This document shows positions 7,498-16,302 of a stretch of 64,000 bases of DNA, in pieces (position 1 is the stretch's first letter; each line of letters begins with the position of its first letter). The stretch is from the NCBI RefSeq assembly GCF_030348505.1, contig NZ_JAUCFJ010000002.1, forward strand, positions 1,492,001 through 1,556,000, given 5' to 3'. The position numbers were made by a program, and so were the translations under genes. This stretch comes from Lysinibacillus sp. G4S2. Lineage in GTDB: Bacteria > Bacillota > Bacilli > Bacillales_A > Planococcaceae. The notes beneath the pieces were generated by a model. That model did not search any database, was not told the origin of the DNA, and worked only from the letters and a program-made list of their open reading frames with translations.

Positions 7498-8859
7498 ATG
7501 AAAGAAAATCATCAAGATTCACAGCTAAAGCGCGGATTAAGTACTCGTCACATGCAATTAATTGCACTTGGCGGATCCATTGGGGTCGGCTTGTTTTATG
7601 GCTCTAGTTCAACAATTCAAATGGCTGGGCCATCTATTTTACTAGCTTATTTAATTGGCGGATTAGTTATTTTCACAATTATGCGTGCGTTAGGCGAAAT
7701 GGCAGTAGAGGAACCTGTATCAGGCTCGTTCAGTACGTACGCGAATAAATATTTAGGACGCTTTGCTGGGTTCTTATCTGGTTGGACGTATTGGTTCATG
7801 TGGATTGTCGTTGGCATGGCAGAATTAACAGTAGTCGGTGTATACATTAACTACTGGTTCCCTGATATTCCACAATGGGTAACTGCCCTTGTAGTACTTA
7901 TTATTATGACGCTTGTAAACTTAGCAAATGTAAAAGCTTACGGAGAATTCGAGTTCTGGTTTGCGATGATTAAAGTTGTTGCGATTATCGGTATGATCGT
8001 TATAGGATTAGCCATTATTTTCTTCGGTGTTGGCAACCACGGTGAAGCAATTGGCTTCGATAATTTATGGGCACACGGTGGATTCATGCCAAACGGTTTC
8101 CATGGTATTTTAATGTCACTAGTATTAGTTATGTTCTCATTCGGTGGGGTTGAATTAGTTGGTATTTCTGCAGGAGAAGCAGAAAATCCTAGCAAGTCAA
8201 TTCCTTCAGCTATTAACAGCATCGTTTGGCGTATTTTAATTTTCTACATTGGTGCATTAGGCGTTATGATGGTTATTTATCCTTGGAATGAAGTTGGTTC
8301 AGAAGGTAGCCCGTTCGTTCAAATTTTCGATCACGTCGGCATCCCTGCTGCGGCTCATATTATTAACTTTGTTGTAATTACAGCAGCAATGTCTGCATTT
8401 AATAGTGGTTTATACGGTTCAGGACGTATGTTACACAACTTATCAGTACAAAAAAATGGTCCAAAATATTTTAAAACAGTAAGCAAAAACGGTAGTCCGC
8501 GTAGAGGGATTTTATTTTCTTCAGCGGTGTTATTAATTGCGGTTGTCTTAAACTATGTAGTACCTGAAAAAGTGTTCATCTATATTTCTGCTGTTGCGAC
8601 TGTTGCAGTCATTACAAGCTGGATGATTATTTTATTAGCACAATTGAAATTTAGAAAGTCAAAAACGAAAGAGGAAGTAGCCGAACTGAAATTCAAAATT
8701 CCGCTTTATCCACTTTCTACGTATATTGCCATTGCATTTTTATTAATGGTTATTGTGTTAATGGCGTTTATTCCAGAAATGCGTGTTGCCCTATATGTCG
8801 CACCAGTTTGGTTTTTAATCTTATTTGTTGGATACAAAGTAATAATTGTTAAAAAGTAG
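7498..8859 (+). CDS. APC-family amino acid permease
   Basis: 453 residues, 12 predicted membrane segments. The N-terminal signature RGLSTRHMQLIALGGSIGVG and the ISAGEAENPSKSIPSA motif after span 6 are typical of the AAT subfamily of the APC superfamily (proline, histidine, GABA and aromatic permeases). AGGAG lies at 7484-7488, ten bases before the ATG. It is a one-gene transcription unit behind the T-box, so it should be made when one particular tRNA is uncharged. The substrate follows from the T-box specifier, which is not resolved here. Confidence 0.88.
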   Translation: MKENHQDSQLKRGLSTRHMQLIALGGSIGVGLFYGSSSTIQMAGPSILLAYLIGGLVIFTIMRALGEMAVEEPVSGSFSTYANKYLGRFAGFLSGWTYWFMWIVVGMAELTVVGVYINYWFPDIPQWVTALVVLIIMTLVNLANVKAYGEFEFWFAMIKVVAIIGMIVIGLAIIFFGVGNHGEAIGFDNLWAHGGFMPNGFHGILMSLVLVMFSFGGVELVGISAGEAENPSKSIPSAINSIVWRILIFYIGALGVMMVIYPWNEVGSEGSPFVQIFDHVGIPAAAHIINFVVITAAMSAFNSGLYGSGRMLHNLSVQKNGPKYFKTVSKNGSPRRGILFSSAVLLIAVVLNYVVPEKVFIYISAVATVAVITSWMIILLAQLKFRKSKTKEEVAELKFKIPLYPLSTYIAIAFLLMVIVLMAFIPEMRVALYVAPVWFLILFVGYKVIIVKK

Positions 8860-9016
8860 TTAAATCATTTCATTTAACTGATACTTCTTCAACGAAGACA
8901 TATATTAAAAAGTCCTTTTGGTTAACTCGATTGGTTACACCTATCTCAAGATTAATAATTTTTATACACTAGTAAACGTTAATAACGTTCCCAAATGAAA
9001 GTTTGGAAAGAAACCA

Positions 9017-9060
9017 AAATCCAAGAAATGCTGTTAAACCAACATTTCTTGGATTTTCCT
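9017..9060 (+). terminator. Terminator downstream of the permease
   Basis: AAATCCAAGAAATG (9017-9030) pairs perfectly with CATTTCTTGGATTT (9043-9056), followed by TCCTTT. It lies 160 bases after the permease stop; the interval holds no gene. Confidence 0.75.
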
Positions 9061-9338
9061 TTGAATATTGTCTATACAGCTTTTTATGCAAATATATAAA
9101 CATGGCTACAATAGTACTTTTCAAAATTATTCAGAGTGTGTTATTTGAATGAAAACCTGTAAATTTGAAGCTTTAAACCTGTATTTTTTAATTGCTTTAG
9201 TTGAAAACGATCTTCCGCAATCGGGCGCTTTCACCGAATAAGAATTGCTCCCTTTTTGTTTTTAAGGGCCATTTAATTTAAAGAAGAATGGTATTATCAG
9301 TTCATATGTTAGTCGTAAATCGAAGGAGCGAAGTCTGT
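9061..9338. other. Intergenic with decayed repeat copy
   Basis: AT-rich. It contains a degraded copy of the element seen at 5.99 and 6.92 kb (ATCTTCCGCAATCGGGCGCT ... AGAATTGCTCCCTTTTT ... GGGCCATTTAA, about 9210-9275). No gene seen. Confidence 0.45.
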
Positions 9339-9977
9339 TTGGAACAAAATAAAAAATTTAAAAATACTATTGAAACTGAAGAAGAATTACGTTCAATTAT
9401 TGGATTTCCGAGTGAGTTAGTAATAAGAAAGGTGATTACAGATTTAGACCATCATTGCTATGATTTTATTTCTAAGTCGCCTTTTTTAGTGATTTCAACT
9501 TCTGATAATCTAGGTTTCTGTGATGTTTCACCAAGAGGGGATATGCCTGGCTTTGTTCGTGTACTAGATAATAAGCATTTAATTATTCCAGAAAGACCAG
9601 GAAACAAAAGATTAGATTCTATGCGTAATATTTTATTAAATCCGAAAGTGGGTCTTTTATTTTTTATTCCGGGATTAGGGGAAACACTCAGAGTTAACGG
9701 CAAGGCTTGTTTGGTAAAAGATGATGAACTACTTGAAAAGATGGCTGTTAAAGGACAAAAACCTATTGTAGGTATTGGAGTGGAAGTAGAGGAATGTTTC
9801 ATACATTGTGCAAAAGCTTTTAAGAGGTCAAAATTATGGGAACCGTCCTCTTGGGCTAATAAGGAAACATTACCATCAGCTGCTAAAATTTTATTTGAAC
9901 ACGCTAAGATTCCAAACTCTAGTGTTGATATAATTGCTGAAAGACTTCAGGAAAGTTATACAAAAAGACTTTATTGA
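9339..9977 (+). CDS. Pyridoxamine 5'-phosphate oxidase-like FMN-binding protein
   Basis: 212 residues from the TTG at 9339, chosen for AAGGAG at 9323-9328; upstream ATGs at 9288 and 9306 have no good ribosome site. The split-barrel flavin fold is recognisable: SPFLVISTSDNLGFCDVSPRGDMPGF, then LIIPERPGNKRLDSMRNILLNPKVGLLFFIPG, then RVNGKACLV. This is the pattern of the PPOX-class DR2398/MSMEG_1061 subgroup, whose members bind FMN or related flavins and are thought to be oxidoreductases; substrates are mostly unknown. Transcribed alone. Confidence 0.78.
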   Translation: MEQNKKFKNTIETEEELRSIIGFPSELVIRKVITDLDHHCYDFISKSPFLVISTSDNLGFCDVSPRGDMPGFVRVLDNKHLIIPERPGNKRLDSMRNILLNPKVGLLFFIPGLGETLRVNGKACLVKDDELLEKMAVKGQKPIVGIGVEVEECFIHCAKAFKRSKLWEPSSWANKETLPSAAKILFEHAKIPNSSVDIIAERLQESYTKRLY

Positions 9978-10295
9978 AAAGGTGTTTTTCTTAATCAATG
10001 CTCAGCAATGATCTTCAACAAACGGACGCTATTGTTCAATAATTAGGTTTTAAAATTAAATAACTTTATTGTCTTTTTTACATTATCTTTATCAGTAGGA
10101 TCATCTATAATACATCCATCAGTATTGTTCTGGAGCCATTTTATTTAGTATCGCCTGCTTGCCTATCAGGGATTTGAAAGAAGAAGAAGGTTTTTTATTC
10201 ATGTAAGGGTAATTAGTTGAATGATTTCTTGAGTCGATTCTTACAAAATAAGGTTTTTCTGTTAAGCTAAGAGTAAAAAACTAAGAGGTGATTAA
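9978..10295. other. Intergenic with minus-strand gene remnant
   Basis: On the minus strand, 10144 down to 10043 reads about 32 codons (KWLQNNTDGCIIDDPTDKDN..., ending NFKT stop) with no start codon and a stop just upstream: a probable C-terminal fragment of a lost gene. A decayed repeat (ATCTTCAACAAACGGACGCT) lies at about 10010-10030. Confidence 0.35.
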
Positions 10296-10658
10296 ATGGG
10301 TACCTGGGGAAAAGGGATATTTGATGATGATATTACTTGTGAGGTGAGAGATGTTTTTATTGATTATTTGGAAGAAGGAAAAACCGTTGAGGAAGCAACT
10401 CAAATAATCTTAGAAGAATATTCGGATGAATTTAGTATTGATGATGACCAGGAAGTAATGTCTTTAGTATATATCGGTTTAGCAGCAATACAACTAGAGA
10501 GAAAATGTCTTCAAGAACAAGTATGTAACAATGCTATTGGTTTAATCGAACGTGGTGCAGATCTTGAACTTTGGGAAGAAGCAGATCAAAAAGGTTATGA
10601 AGAACGGAAAAGAGTATTGAGTGAGTTTAAACAAAAGCTACTTAATTATAAGTTATAA
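10296..10658 (+). CDS. DUF4259 domain protein
   Basis: 120 residues, acidic. The N-terminal MGTWGKGIFDDDITCEVRDVF is the hallmark of DUF4259, a small protein family of unknown function common in Bacillales and often linked to toxin or immunity-type loci. The ribosome site AAGAGGTGA precedes the ATG. A compact terminator follows directly. No partner gene is evident, so no role is assigned. Confidence 0.8.
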   Translation: MGTWGKGIFDDDITCEVRDVFIDYLEEGKTVEEATQIILEEYSDEFSIDDDQEVMSLVYIGLAAIQLERKCLQEQVCNNAIGLIERGADLELWEEADQKGYEERKRVLSEFKQKLLNYKL

Positions 10659-10660
10659 GG

Positions 10661-10685
10661 ACTGTCGATAGACGGTCTTTTTTTA
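10661..10685 (+). terminator. Terminator of DUF4259 gene
   Basis: GACTGTC, GATA loop, GACGGTC (one G:U pair), then a run of seven T residues. Confidence 0.8.
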
Positions 10686-10728
10686 TACCTTTAAGTGTCG
10701 CAATTCAAGAGTTGTGGATTGGATTCTT

Positions 10729-10825
10729 CTTCAACTCCCGCGATACTAACCTCAAAAGAACTTATTCATCTTTCATTTTCTGTGATGAAGTGCTGATTTT
10801 TGCGCTTTATGGATTGCTAACGGAC
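10729..10825 (-). repeat. Two-hairpin dispersed repeat, reverse copy
   Basis: On the minus strand it reads TTAGCAATCCATAAAGCGC, then the arm GCACTTCATCACAGAAAATG, then AAAGATGAATAAGTTCTTTT. It matches the copies at 14.49, 15.28, 16.78 and 17.57 kb. See the repeat finding for structure. Confidence 0.75.
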
Positions 10826-10887
10826 AGATTAGTGGAGGAATAATGAATGGAGTAAAGAATTTAATTGTATATGAGGAGGGAAAGTTA

Positions 10888-11145
10888 ATGAGTAAAAATT
10901 TACAGCCTTTTTCTATTGTGTTTTTGGGAATATGTATTGTTTTAAGTTCATGGCTAATTTCCCAATCTTTAATAACCAATCATGAAGGTATTAAAGAGAC
11001 TGATAACGAACAAAATAGATATGATTTTATCACAATAACATCCGATTACTTTATCATTTTTGATAAACAAAAAGGGGAGTATTGGATGAAAATTGGTTCT
11101 TCCGATTGGGAAAAACAGCCATCTTTTTCTAATTTAACAGAATAG
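10888..11145 (+). CDS. Small signal-anchored protein of unknown function
   Basis: 85 residues from the ATG at 10888, selected because GAGGAGGG ends seven bases before it; the ATG at 10843 has no comparable site. One N-terminal membrane segment (FSIVFLGICIVLSSWLISQ, residues ~8-26) is followed by a soluble extracellular tail of about 55 residues ending KIGSSDWEKQPSFSNLTE. No family is recognised. It is monocistronic and surrounded by repeats. Confidence 0.6.
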   Translation: MSKNLQPFSIVFLGICIVLSSWLISQSLITNHEGIKETDNEQNRYDFITITSDYFIIFDKQKGEYWMKIGSSDWEKQPSFSNLTE

Positions 11146-11479
11146 CTTTTTCTGTTGGATTATTATATGAAAATGTGCATTACTTTTTTGTTCAACAAAC
11201 GTCAAAAAAATTGCAAGAATGAGATGTTAGCTTGTTAAATGAAGTTTTTCTGTTTTGTTATTAAATAAGGATAGAAAGGCATTTTCTAATCGAACTTCAT
11301 TCCAAAGCTACACGATGTAAATAAGATGATTGGAATAGAGGCTCGCGATAAATCATAGCGTCACAGATCAGACCTTGGAGCAAGCCGGAAGAGGGATAGA
11401 AAGTAATCCTGAGTTAGGTGTTGAGCCAGTTTATGGGTCAAAACATACAAGTTTAATCGGGATTTTTTAAGCAAAGCTA
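11146..11479. other. Intergenic, structured but unassigned
   Basis: No ORF. The stretch 11330-11450 contains AATAGAGGCTCGCGATAAAT, GCCGGAAGAGGGA and TTGAGCCAGTTTATGGGTC. It has a faint likeness to parts of a lysine riboswitch, but the core is not complete and no biosynthetic gene follows. Left unassigned. Confidence 0.3.
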
Positions 11480-11508
11480 TTTACTTTTTCCTAATAATTC
11501 ATTATAGT
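11480..11508 (+). promoter_or_regulatory. Sigma-A promoter of the ribU unit
   Basis: TTTACT (11480-11485), 17-base spacer, TATAGT (11503-11508); a start near 11515 would put the whole FMN riboswitch in the transcript. Confidence 0.65.
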
Positions 11509-11535
11509 AAAGTTATACAACAAAAAAATATTGAT

Positions 11536-11730
11536 TCATCTTCGGGGCAGGGTGAAAATCCCGACCGGCGGTAATGGAGTTGTAAATCGCTAATGTTATT
11601 GTTAAAATACATTGGCTCGAATGATTTACTAAAGACTCTTCAGCCCGCGACCTGTGCAAATAGTTTTTTGCATGGCTGACTTGGTGCAATTCCAAGGCCG
11701 ACAGTTACAGTCTGGATGGGAGAAGATGGA
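11536..11730 (+). promoter_or_regulatory. FMN riboswitch (RFN element)
   Basis: Conserved RFN blocks appear in order: ATCTTCGGGGCAGGGTGAAA, ATCCCGACCGGCGGT, AGCCCGCGA, TTGGTGCAATTCCAAGGCCG, then AGTCTGGATGGGAGAAGATG, closing the P1 stem. FMN binding promotes termination at the hairpin at 11851. The aptamer sits upstream of a riboflavin transporter gene, so vitamin uptake is shut off when flavin is plentiful. Confidence 0.97.
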
Positions 11731-11850
11731 GGTACGATCGTCATTCATTATTATGAATTTAGCTAAGTACGAGCGTTTTTTCAATGTGTCTTCACACAGC
11801 GCTTGCTCGAAAATAGCTAATTAATGGCGTCTTTTAATCATGCCTATTCT

Positions 11851-11881
11851 CCCTTATGCTCTTTTGGCATAAGGGTTTTTT
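11851..11881 (+). terminator. Riboswitch-controlled terminator
   Basis: CCCTTATGC (11851-11859) pairs with GCATAAGGG (11867-11875), followed by six T residues; it lies between the FMN aptamer and ribU. Confidence 0.88.
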
Positions 11882-11953
11882 CATGATAATAATTGATGAG
11901 GTCGTCACCTTTCTTCTTGCGAGATTGAATCAGCAAAGAGGAGAGAGTTTTCA

Positions 11954-12538
11954 ATGAAGAAAAATGTGAAACTTCAATCGTTTATAACGATTGGTATGCT
12001 GAGCAGTATTTCGTTTTTATTAATGCTTTTTAATTTCCCAATTCCGCCATTCCCGGCGTTTTTGGAGGTAGATTTTAGTGATATGCCAGCATTGCTTGCT
12101 GCGATTACAATGGGACCAGTAGCTGGTATTTTAGTAGAATTCTTTAAAAATGTGTTGGACTGGATTTTCTCAGGCACGCCAACAGGAGTACCGGTAGGAC
12201 ATATCGCAAACTTTACAACAGGTATTTTATTTATATTACCAGTTAGCTTTATTTTTAATCGCTTCAAAACAGTTAAAGGGCTTGTCAGTGGTTTAGCTGC
12301 TGGAACAATCGTTATGGCAGTAGGTATGAGCCTTCTAAACTATGCAGTATTTTTACCAATGTACACTTACTTTTTAGGTATGGAACCTGTTGTAGGTGAT
12401 TCACTATATAAAATGATTGTAGCTGGAATCTTGCCATTTAATATTGTGAAAGGTATTTTAATAACGGTCATTATGGCGTTACTATTCACAACGATGCGTA
12501 AATGGATTAATAATCAGCGTTCTATGTATATGAGTTAA
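11954..12538 (+). CDS. ribU: Riboflavin transporter RibU (ECF S-component)
   Basis: 194 residues, six membrane segments, the size of RibU/YpaA/FmnP proteins. Typical segments are visible: LEVDFSDMPALLAAITMGPVAG near the N-terminus, GVPVGHIANFTTG and LPFNIVKGI near the end. The S-component binds riboflavin and works with the shared EcfAA'T energising module encoded elsewhere. AGAGGAGAG lies before the ATG. The upstream FMN riboswitch gives strong independent support. Confidence 0.95.
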   Translation: MKKNVKLQSFITIGMLSSISFLLMLFNFPIPPFPAFLEVDFSDMPALLAAITMGPVAGILVEFFKNVLDWIFSGTPTGVPVGHIANFTTGILFILPVSFIFNRFKTVKGLVSGLAAGTIVMAVGMSLLNYAVFLPMYTYFLGMEPVVGDSLYKMIVAGILPFNIVKGILITVIMALLFTTMRKWINNQRSMYMS

Positions 12539-12581
12539 TTTCGTGAAAAAAAGTATGATTTAGGATAGTGTTCAAGTAAAG

Positions 12582-12619
12582 ACACCTTATTGGACTGTTA
12601 AGTCTAGGAGGTGTTTTTT
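12582..12619 (+). terminator. Terminator after ribU
   Basis: ACACCT (12582-12587) pairs with AGGTGT (12609-12614), with an inner GGACT/AGTCT stem and a T run. The right arm contains AGGAGGTG, the only possible ribosome site for the next ORF. Confidence 0.7.
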
Positions 12620-13475
12620 GTTGCTTAAATTTGCAATTGCAGATTTTTCAGAGGAAAAAGAGTTGCAGAATTTAAGCAAAAATACATTAGATGGATATAG
12701 AATGTTTTTTCGTGAATTCAAACGCTGGTCGACTGAAAATGAGGTATTAGATGCTTCAGATGTCACACATGCCCATATTAAAAGTTACTTATTATATTGT
12801 AAAAATGAACGAGGGAATAATCCAACTACGATTAATGTTAAGCTAAAAAATCTCAATAACTTTTTCAACCACTTATTGGATAACGAGTATATTAAATCTA
12901 ATCCGTGCAAAAAAGTAAAACGTCAAGAAACTGACTATCGTATCGAAGTATTCAAAGATTCGCATATTCAACAAATGCTTTCCTATTACAGAAGGTTGAG
13001 AAGAAAGGATCATGAATACACGGCATACAGAAATCACACTATTATTATCTTATTGCTCGGTACTGGCATTAGAATTGGAGAATTAAGAGGGATTAAGTGG
13101 TCAGATATTGATGAACAACATTTTCAGTTATATATATTTGGGAAAAATAGAAGGCAGGAAACAGTGCCATTAACAGATAAGGTTATTGATGAGTTAAACG
13201 AGTTAAAGGTTTTTTGTACTCGCTACTTTAAAGAATTGCCAGAATACGTCTTTGTTAATAGAGATGGCTCTCAAATGGCTTATGACTCAACTAAAAGCGT
13301 GTTTAAACGTCTGCAAATAGCTATGAACTTTAAAGATGTTAGATTGTCGGCTCATACGTTTGCTCATCGATTTTTAGTTAATGGAGGAGACGTATTCACG
13401 TTACAAAAGATTCTCGGAATCGCCCACGTTTAATATGACCTTTGTCTTTCTGTCATCAACTAATACCACCATTTT
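12618..13475 (+). pseudogene. Decayed tyrosine recombinase (XerC/D-like integrase)
   Basis: The open frame (12618-13433, TTG start, 271 codons) has an N-terminal SAM-like DNA-binding domain (LSKNTLDGYRMFFREFKRW) and most of a catalytic domain: the first Arg (GTGIRIGELRG) and the Lys (FGKNRRQE). The box normally HxxRH reads HTFAHRF, so the second Arg is lost. The frame stops right after ILGIAHV. In another frame the next bases read FNMTFVFLSS, which aligns with the family end MTxxY, with Phe in place of the nucleophile Tyr. The enzyme is therefore inactive in three ways. It is probably a trace of an old integrated element. No att site is seen. Confidence 0.7.
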
Positions 13476-14163
13476 TATTACAATGAAATTCTACTTCTAT
13501 GATATGAGAAGAAGTAACACCGTTTTGTGAGTATTTTCCACCCACAGTAATTAGAAAAGTACGCCCACCTTCTACCATTGAATAATCGTATCCTGTTTGT
13601 ATCCAATTACCGCTACCATTTTCAATTTGCGAAGAAATAGAGTTCATAGCTGAGAACAACTGTCTACCATCAGGTGTATTGGAATTTAACTGTGTTTCAA
13701 AAGAACCTTTAAAACTAATAATCGCTACATTTGAACTTGTATGTAATTCCACTGACTTAGGCACAATAGTTGGAGGATAAGCTTCGTTGTTTTTTGAAAC
13801 TATAAATGAAGCATCTACTCTTTCTTTTAATATCTTTTCAAAATCCTTAACTTCAACCCAATATTCCTCTAAAAACTTAGATATAGGCTCTATAATAAAG
13901 TCTTCATTATATTCTGCATTAACTTTCTCTACAAGAGAAATATATTCCTTGTAATACTTTTCTTTTTGTTCTTGTGTTAAGTCTAAAGGAGTTGGTGGTA
14001 CAACTACTTTGTCAATATTAGATAACTTTTTATTTTCTACTGTTTGTCCATCAGTTAAAGGTTCTGATGGTTCTACATTTTCTACTTTTTCATTTACACA
14101 GCCTGATAATAAGACAGTTCCAAGTAAAACTCCTGCAAATATATAATTTTTCAACATCTTCAC
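13456..14163 (-). CDS. Lipoprotein of unknown function
   Basis: 235 residues. The signal peptide ends in a clear lipobox (VLLSGC, Cys at about residue 22), so the protein should be anchored outside the membrane. A proline/charge-rich linker follows, then an alpha-helical stretch (EQKEKYYKEYISLVEKVNAEYNE), then a beta-rich C-terminal domain ending EVEFHCNKNGGIS. GAGGTGA precedes the ATG. No family recognised. It faces the integrase remnant, and repeats lie behind it. Confidence 0.65.
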   Translation of the reverse strand: MKMLKNYIFAGVLLGTVLLSGCVNEKVENVEPSEPLTDGQTVENKKLSNIDKVVVPPTPLDLTQEQKEKYYKEYISLVEKVNAEYNEDFIIEPISKFLEEYWVEVKDFEKILKERVDASFIVSKNNEAYPPTIVPKSVELHTSSNVAIISFKGSFETQLNSNTPDGRQLFSAMNSISSQIENGSGNWIQTGYDYSMVEGGRTFLITVGGKYSQNGVTSSHIIEVEFHCNKNGGIS

Positions 14164-14184
14164 CTCACGTAAATTAATTTAATG

Positions 14185-14580
14185 ACAGAATAATTAGTTA
14201 TTTTGTTGATTGTATCATATTTACAAATATTGGTGAATACATGTGAGGAAACATTTATGTATATTCATTAACTTTGTGAGAATGAGCTAGCTGAGTAGCA
14301 AGCTCTTAGAAGCCTTTAACGAGCCTGTGACCGTTGATAGTGAAGTGGGGGAATCATTTACACAGGCTGTTTGAATGGAGCTACAAAGCCATATGTTGGG
14401 TTTTGGGAGCGCTTGAGGAAGCATAACCAAAGGACTTGCATTTATGAAATTTAATCATAAACACAAGTTCTATTCTTATTGAAGGATAGCCCCCGTTAGC
14501 CATTCATGTAGCGCAAAAACCAGCGCTACATCACAGAAAATGAAAGATGATTAAGTTCTTTCATGGGAGTTGAAGAAACG
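14185..14580. repeat. Long composite repeat copy 1 with two-hairpin element
   Basis: The left part (14185-14490) begins GAATAATTAGTTATTTTGTT and TTACAAATATTGGTG. It continues through GAGCCTGTGACCGTTGATAG and ends with a hairpin around AGGACTTGCA ... AAGTTC. The related copies are at 16303-16785 and 17650-17885. The right part (14488-14580) is the best copy of the two-hairpin repeat: stem 1 ATGTAGCGC/GCGCTACAT (9 bp, perfect) and stem 2 ATGAAAG/CTTTCAT. Confidence 0.75.
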
Positions 14581-14583
14581 TAT

Positions 14584-15228
14584 TTACTTAAATTCATTTG
14601 CAAATGCACCATTTTCGTTATGCAAGAAATATCTTCTATCATTAACCACATTATGGTAATCGATTTCTAAAAAATATGTTGCTTTACTTAGAACGTCATA
14701 AAAGAAAGGAACAAACTCCAAATCTTTAAAAACATAAACTTCTATTTGTTCGTCATTATTTCTATATGCTTCAAATATACGATGGTTTCCATTGATACAA
14801 TAAGGTTTGTTGTTGGTTAAAAATCGACTCTGAAGTACCATTACAGGATTTTTATGATTGGGTTTTATTCGATTTGGGTCTTTATTTATGTTACCTTGGT
14901 CAACAGCTTCAATTATATTCGATGGAGAAATCTTTATGGGTTTAATGTTTTTTTCTTTTATAAATGTAGTAGCCCCGTCTATGTCTAAGGTATACTCAAA
15001 TACACCAGTCGTGAACTCTGCATATAACGAGAATGTCTCCTGACCAATTGGATGTATCACTGGGTAAGTTTCATATACAAGAGTTTGGTTTAAAATATCA
15101 GTCCATTTTGAGGCAACTTCAGCCCCATAGCTGGATTCTTTCCGTATTACTTGAATGCGTGAAATAAAGTGTTTAAAAGGTTTGAATTCCTGAGACTCTT
15201 TTTCGTATAATTCTATTTTACTTATCAT
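14584..15228 (-). CDS. Unknown protein with ParB/Srx-like motif
   Basis: 214 residues. The most telling stretch is PVMVLQSRFLTNNKPYCIN then GNHRIFEAYRNNDEQIEV. It resembles the G-x-H-R-hydrophobic-E/A-A box of ParB/sulfiredoxin-fold proteins, where it binds nucleotide; the rest is not recognisable. No signal peptide or membrane segment. It is flanked on both sides by the dispersed two-hairpin repeats and oriented like its neighbours, so it may belong to a transferred cassette. Function is not assigned. Confidence 0.5.
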   Translation of the reverse strand: MISKIELYEKESQEFKPFKHFISRIQVIRKESSYGAEVASKWTDILNQTLVYETYPVIHPIGQETFSLYAEFTTGVFEYTLDIDGATTFIKEKNIKPIKISPSNIIEAVDQGNINKDPNRIKPNHKNPVMVLQSRFLTNNKPYCINGNHRIFEAYRNNDEQIEVYVFKDLEFVPFFYDVLSKATYFLEIDYHNVVNDRRYFLHNENGAFANEFK

Positions 15229-15280
15229 TTAATATCCTCTTTGCTACTTTTATATTTAGAGTAACCCTCTTCAACTCTTG

Positions 15281-15364
15281 AGCCCCGTTAGCCATCCATG
15301 AAGCGCCAAAAATCAACACTTCACCACAGAAAATGAAAGATGATTACGTTCTTTCATGGGAGTT
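15281..15364 (+). repeat. Two-hairpin dispersed repeat copy
   Basis: TTAGCCATCCATGAAGCGCC ... AACACTTCACCACAG, then GAAAGATGATTACGTTCTTTC. Stem 1 here is TGAAG/CTTCA rather than TGTAG/CTACA as in other copies, a paired change that keeps the stem. Confidence 0.75.
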
Positions 15365-15449
15365 TAAGTACAATGTTTCACAAATTGATAACTTCCTTGG
15401 AATTTAATACAACAAAAAGGTTCTAAAACCAAAGCCTTTTTAGTTAAAT

Positions 15450-16223
15450 TTACCTTTTAAATCCACCTTCTGAATGAATAATCTGACCTGTAATCCAATC
15501 TGCTTCATCGCTCACTAGAAATTTAATAGTTTTTGCAACATCTCTCGGTTTTCCTATTCTACCGAAAGGAAACATCGGTTTTAATTCATTTTTTATTTCT
15601 TCTGTCATCCAACCTGTATCAGTTGGACCTGGATTTAATGCATTAACCGTTATTCCTAAAGGGGCTAGTTCAGCTGACAACGTAATAGTTAAAGCATCAA
15701 CTGCACCTTTTGTTGTTGCATATGCTAATTCGCCAGGCATTGGTCCTTGAAACTGACCTGAAGTAATATTGACTATTCTTCCACCTGATTTCTTATCAAA
15801 CCTTTGAGCAAATCTACTACTTAATAGTGTCGTTGCACGCACATTTACCATGTAATGTTTATCTAATTCTTCGGCAGTTAAATTAGAAAAATCGTTGTTG
15901 GTTGAGTATGCTGCGTTATTAATCAAGATATCAGGACTACCAAGTTGTTCAGAAACTTTATTTATAAGTTGTTCAGGTGCATCATGTTGAGTTAAATCCA
16001 ACTCCATAAATGATACCTTAATACCTTTTTTTATTAATTCTTCTTTTAATTTAACGGGTTCATCTAATTCAATGCTCCAAGGCATTTTTTTATCATATTC
16101 CGTCCAATAAGTAAAAAATATATGATAACCCGAATCAGCTAACTCCTTACAAATAGCAGCTCCTATCCCTTTCAGACGGCTTACACCCGTAACAATCGCA
16201 ACTTTCCCTTTTAATTGGTCCAT
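15450..16223 (-). CDS. SDR family NAD(P)-dependent oxidoreductase
   Basis: 257 residues from the ATG at 16223, chosen for AGGAGA (16231-16236) seven bases upstream; ATGs further up have no site. Classical short-chain dehydrogenase features: the nucleotide-binding turn TGVSRLKGIG, the NNAA motif, the catalytic Ser region NITSGQ, the YATTK active-site Tyr/Lys, and a C-terminal DEADWITGQIIHSEGGF. The family reduces or oxidises carbonyl/alcohol pairs, as in 3-oxoacyl-ACP reductase-like enzymes; the substrate is unknown. Transcribed alone. Confidence 0.85.
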   Translation of the reverse strand: MDQLKGKVAIVTGVSRLKGIGAAICKELADSGYHIFFTYWTEYDKKMPWSIELDEPVKLKEELIKKGIKVSFMELDLTQHDAPEQLINKVSEQLGSPDILINNAAYSTNNDFSNLTAEELDKHYMVNVRATTLLSSRFAQRFDKKSGGRIVNITSGQFQGPMPGELAYATTKGAVDALTITLSAELAPLGITVNALNPGPTDTGWMTEEIKNELKPMFPFGRIGKPRDVAKTIKFLVSDEADWITGQIIHSEGGFKR

Positions 16224-16302
16224 TATCATCTCTCCTATAACTAATATTACTTTACCATGATTGACCAAATTACTTATTGAACTAAACTGTCCGTTCGTTC
16301 AA

